Below, piece after piece: positions 43,042 through 45,355 of a DNA stretch of 45,355 nucleotides. Numbering within the stretch: the first letter of the stretch is position 1; the number at the start of each line of letters is the position of its first letter. Source of the DNA: CAZUZD01 sp964624465 (GTDB taxonomy: Bacteria > Planctomycetota > Planctomycetia > Isosphaerales > Isosphaeraceae). Under the pieces are notes generated by a model. The model did not search any database. It saw only the letters and a program-made list of their open reading frames with translations, and was not told the origin of the DNA. Position numbers and translations under genes: made by a program. The stretch spans positions 1 through 45,355 of the forward strand of contig CAZUZD010000014.1 in NCBI GenBank assembly GCA_964624465.1. The letters run 5' to 3'.

Positions 43042-45355
43042 TTACTCGACGATCTCCTCGACCGGCGGGATCGGCACCGCGTCGTCGGGGACCACGGCGT
43101 CGAGCGTGCCGCGCTGGAGGATCCCGTACCCCTTGCCGCCGCGGCTGGCGACCGGGTACTTCGTGGCCCGGATGATCTGCGTGGCCCCCCGGCTGGTCCG
43201 GACCGTCAGCCCCTCGCGCTTGCGGCTGGCCAGCGTGAAGCCGAGCACCCGGTCCTTGGCGTCGAGCCGCACGGCCGTGACCCCCTTGGCCGCCCCCGAG
43301 ACCACGTTGACCTCGGCGATCGGGAAGATCAGCACCCGCGCCGATCGGGTCGCGAGGCAGACGTTCTCGGAGCCGTCGGAGACCTCGACGCCCACCACCA
43401 GGTCGTCCTCGAAAGTCGCGTCCAGCCGGACCACCGAGCGACCCTTGCGGGTCGAGACGGCCGCCAGGCTGCCGAGCGCGAACCGCAGTACCTTGCCGCC
43501 GGCGGTCATCGCGATGCCGTACGGACCCGGGGGCACGCCGGCCCCGTCGCCGTCGCCATGCCCGTTGCGGGCCACCGCCAGCTCCCCACCGAGCACCCCT
43601 TGCACCGGGACGTGCGCGGCCGATCCGCCCACGTGCGTGGGCAGGCAGCGCGGGTCGTGGCTGATGACCCCGATCAGGTGCTCCTGGTCCTCCAGCGCGA
43701 ACATCTTCTGGATCGGCTCGCCGTGGCCGGTCGTGAGCGGGATGTCGTTGACGCGGAGCGTGTAGGCGATGCCACGGTCGGTGACCAGGGTCAGCGTCTG
43801 CCGGGCGCGGGCCCGATAGACCCAGCCGACCTGATCCTCGTCGCGGACCCGGATCGAGGCCACGTCGGTGAACGACTTCTGGCGCTTGATCCAGCCCTCC
43901 CGGGTGACGATCACCCAGGCGTCCTCGTCGACGATGTAGTCCTCCTGGCGGTACTCGACGACCTCGGGCGGGCCCTCGATGCGGGTCCGGCGGGCGTCGC
44001 CGTACTTGCGGCCCAGCTCCTTGAGCTCGCCGCGGATCAGGCCCCAGCGGCCGGCGTCGTCGGCCAGCAGCGCCTCGACCTGGCTGGCCCGCGCCTGGCG
44101 CTCGGCCAGCTCGCCCAGGATGTCGGCGATCTCCAGCTTGCCCAGCCGGTACAGCTTCGTCTCGAGGACGGCGTCGGCCTGGACGTCGGACAGGGTGAAC
44201 CGCGTCATCAGCTTGGGCGCGGCGTCGGCCTTGCCGTCGCTGGCGCGGATGATGCGGATCGCCTCGTCGAGGTTGTTGAAGACGATCGCGAAGCCTTCGA
44301 GGATGTGGATCCGCCGCCGGAGGTTCTCCAGCTCGAAGGTCAGCCGTCGGACCACGACCTCCATGCGGAAGTCGAGGAAGTGCAGGAGCATGGCCTTGAG
44401 GTCGAGCCGCTCGGGCACGGCCACCTCGGCCCCGGCGGCCGGCAGCAGGCAGGTCAGGTTCACGCCAAAGTTCGTCTGCAGCGGCGTGTTCTTGAACAGG
44501 TACGCCATCGCCGCCTCGGCGTTGGCCCCCGGCCGCAGCTCGAGCGCGATCCGCACGTCCTCGGTGCTCAAATCCTTGACGTTGACCAGCTGGGGCACCT
44601 GCCCCTTGCTGATCAGCTCGCCGATCCGCAGGACCAGCGCATCCTTCTCGATGGCATACGGGATCGAGGTGATGAAGAGCTGGTTCGGCTTCTCCGGGTC
44701 GGCCTCGTAGGTGCCGCGGAGCTTGATCGAGCCCTGGCCGGTGGCGTAGATCTGCCGCAGGTCGTCGGCCGAGTTCAGGATCACCCCGCCGGTGGGGAAG
44801 TCGGGCCCCTGGATGTGCTTGAGGATCTTCTCCAGCGGCAGGTCGCGGTCGTTGTCCAGCAGCGCCAGCAGCGCCTTGACCACCTCGCCGAGGTTGTGCG
44901 GCGGGATGTTCGTGGCCATGGCCACGGCGATGCCCATCGCGCCGTTGATGAGCAGGTTCGGGAGCTGCGCGGGCAGGACGGTCGGTTCCTGCTCGGTGGC
45001 GGCGTAGTTGGGCCGGAAGTCGACCGTCTGCTGGCCCAGCTCGCGGAGCAGCTCCTCGGCGGCCGGCGTGAGGCGGCACTCGGTGTACCGCATGGCGGCC
45101 GGCGGATCGCCGTCGATCGACCCGAAGTTGCCGTACCCCTCGACCAGCGGGTATCGCAGGCTGAACGACTGGGCCATCCGCACCAGGGCGTCGTAGATCG
45201 ACTGGTCGCCGTGCGGGTGATAGCTCTTCATCACCTCGCCGACGACCGCCGCGCTCTTGATGTAGCGGCCGTCGGAGGTCACCCGCAGGTCGGCGAACAT
45301 CGCATACAAGATGCGACGCTGCACCGGCTTGAGGCCATCGCGCACGTCCGGCAGG
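43042..45355 (-). CDS. Type IIA topoisomerase subunit A (ParC/GyrA), 5' end missing
   Basis: The frame is open through the window edge, starting LPDVRDGLKPVQRRILYAM, which normally lies about 20-40 residues after the true start. The breakage-reunion domain includes KSYHPHGDQSIYDALVRMAQ and the catalytic tyrosine in MRYTECRLT. A coiled-coil tower follows (about 345-460). The C-terminal beta-pinwheel begins near DEDAWVIVTREGWIKRQKSF. The GyrA-box QRRGGKG expected in the first blade is absent, while SRGGKGYG appears in the last blade (within the last 35 residues). Such tails are usual in ParC. It precedes the B subunit, the reverse of the more common B-A order. Confidence 0.9.
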   Translation of the reverse strand, partial: LPDVRDGLKPVQRRILYAMFADLRVTSDGRYIKSAAVVGEVMKSYHPHGDQSIYDALVRMAQSFSLRYPLVEGYGNFGSIDGDPPAAMRYTECRLTPAAEELLRELGQQTVDFRPNYAATEQEPTVLPAQLPNLLINGAMGIAVAMATNIPPHNLGEVVKALLALLDNDRDLPLEKILKHIQGPDFPTGGVILNSADDLRQIYATGQGSIKLRGTYEADPEKPNQLFITSIPYAIEKDALVLRIGELISKGQVPQLVNVKDLSTEDVRIALELRPGANAEAAMAYLFKNTPLQTNFGVNLTCLLPAAGAEVAVPERLDLKAMLLHFLDFRMEVVVRRLTFELENLRRRIHILEGFAIVFNNLDEAIRIIRASDGKADAAPKLMTRFTLSDVQADAVLETKLYRLGKLEIADILGELAERQARASQVEALLADDAGRWGLIRGELKELGRKYGDARRTRIEGPPEVVEYRQEDYIVDEDAWVIVTREGWIKRQKSFTDVASIRVRDEDQVGWVYRARARQTLTLVTDRGIAYTLRVNDIPLTTGHGEPIQKMFALEDQEHLIGVISHDPRCLPTHVGGSAAHVPVQGVLGGELAVARNGHGDGDGAGVPPGPYGIAMTAGGKVLRFALGSLAAVSTRKGRSVVRLDATFEDDLVVGVEVSDGSENVCLATRSARVLIFPIAEVNVVSGAAKGVTAVRLDAKDRVLGFTLASRKREGLTVRTSRGATQIIRATKYPVASRGGKGYGILQRGTLDAVVPDDAVPIPPVEEIVE

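Overview
The window is a GC-rich, gene-dense chromosomal segment that looks like a planctomycete, most likely of the Isosphaeraceae type. Evidence for this: very high GC with strong third-position bias, two exported proteins carrying the planctomycete N-terminal L/M-E-S-x-x-Q-x-L motif (one with a dockerin module), an LptD/OstA-type outer-membrane protein, a MurQ-based cell-wall recycling pair, and a STAS-FHA-STAS protein. The family assignment is inference; the gene functions are mostly clear.

Layout. 1-2765 (minus): the start of sucC (cut by the window edge), a YacP-like NYN nuclease and a STAS-FHA-STAS protein. 3029-6094 (minus): pyrimidine cluster pyrR-pyrB-pyrC, with an unusual pair of overlapping hairpins in the pyrR leader. 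6627-10387: ispH and fabH on plus, flanking two uncharacterised minus genes. 10487-12955: a large surface protein (minus) and a small lipoprotein (plus). 13099-19862 (plus): DUF2760 and a short Hsp70, an exported DUF885 metallopeptidase, murQ plus a BadF-type sugar kinase, and a small sulfite-oxidase-fold protein. 19880-24057 (minus): an LptD-like protein translationally coupled to a DgkA-like kinase. 24531-33128: GNAT, a FAD/Fe-S oxidoreductase fusion, folE, a stand-alone Lon N-domain protein, nth, metF and queG. 33207-38123 (minus): dockerin surface protein, a GT87-like membrane glycosyltransferase and another polytopic membrane protein. 38218-38561 (minus): a split tRNA gene. 38704-41032: fatty acid desaturase and a zinc alcohol dehydrogenase, divergent. 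41058-45355 (minus): both subunits of a type IIA topoisomerase, A before B, the A subunit cut by the window edge.

The most striking element is the split tRNA. On the minus strand 38561-38527 and 38254-38218 form a perfect 72-nt tRNA with anticodon CAU, best matched to tRNA-Ile2. The two halves are separated by a 272-nt group I intron inserted directly after the anticodon. All conserved group I core elements (P, Q, R, S), P1 to P9, a GAAA tetraloop on P9 and a terminal G can be read directly. An extra hairpin sits between the P7 5' strand and the P3 3' strand. The downstream membrane-protein reading frame runs open into this tRNA, so an automatic annotation could miss the tRNA and overextend the protein.

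Most other genes are housekeeping. Their grouping suggests local themes (pyrimidine synthesis; peptidoglycan recycling; envelope; one-carbon and folate metabolism; tRNA modification) rather than a single dedicated system. No CRISPR array, insertion sequence, integrase or prophage gene was seen.
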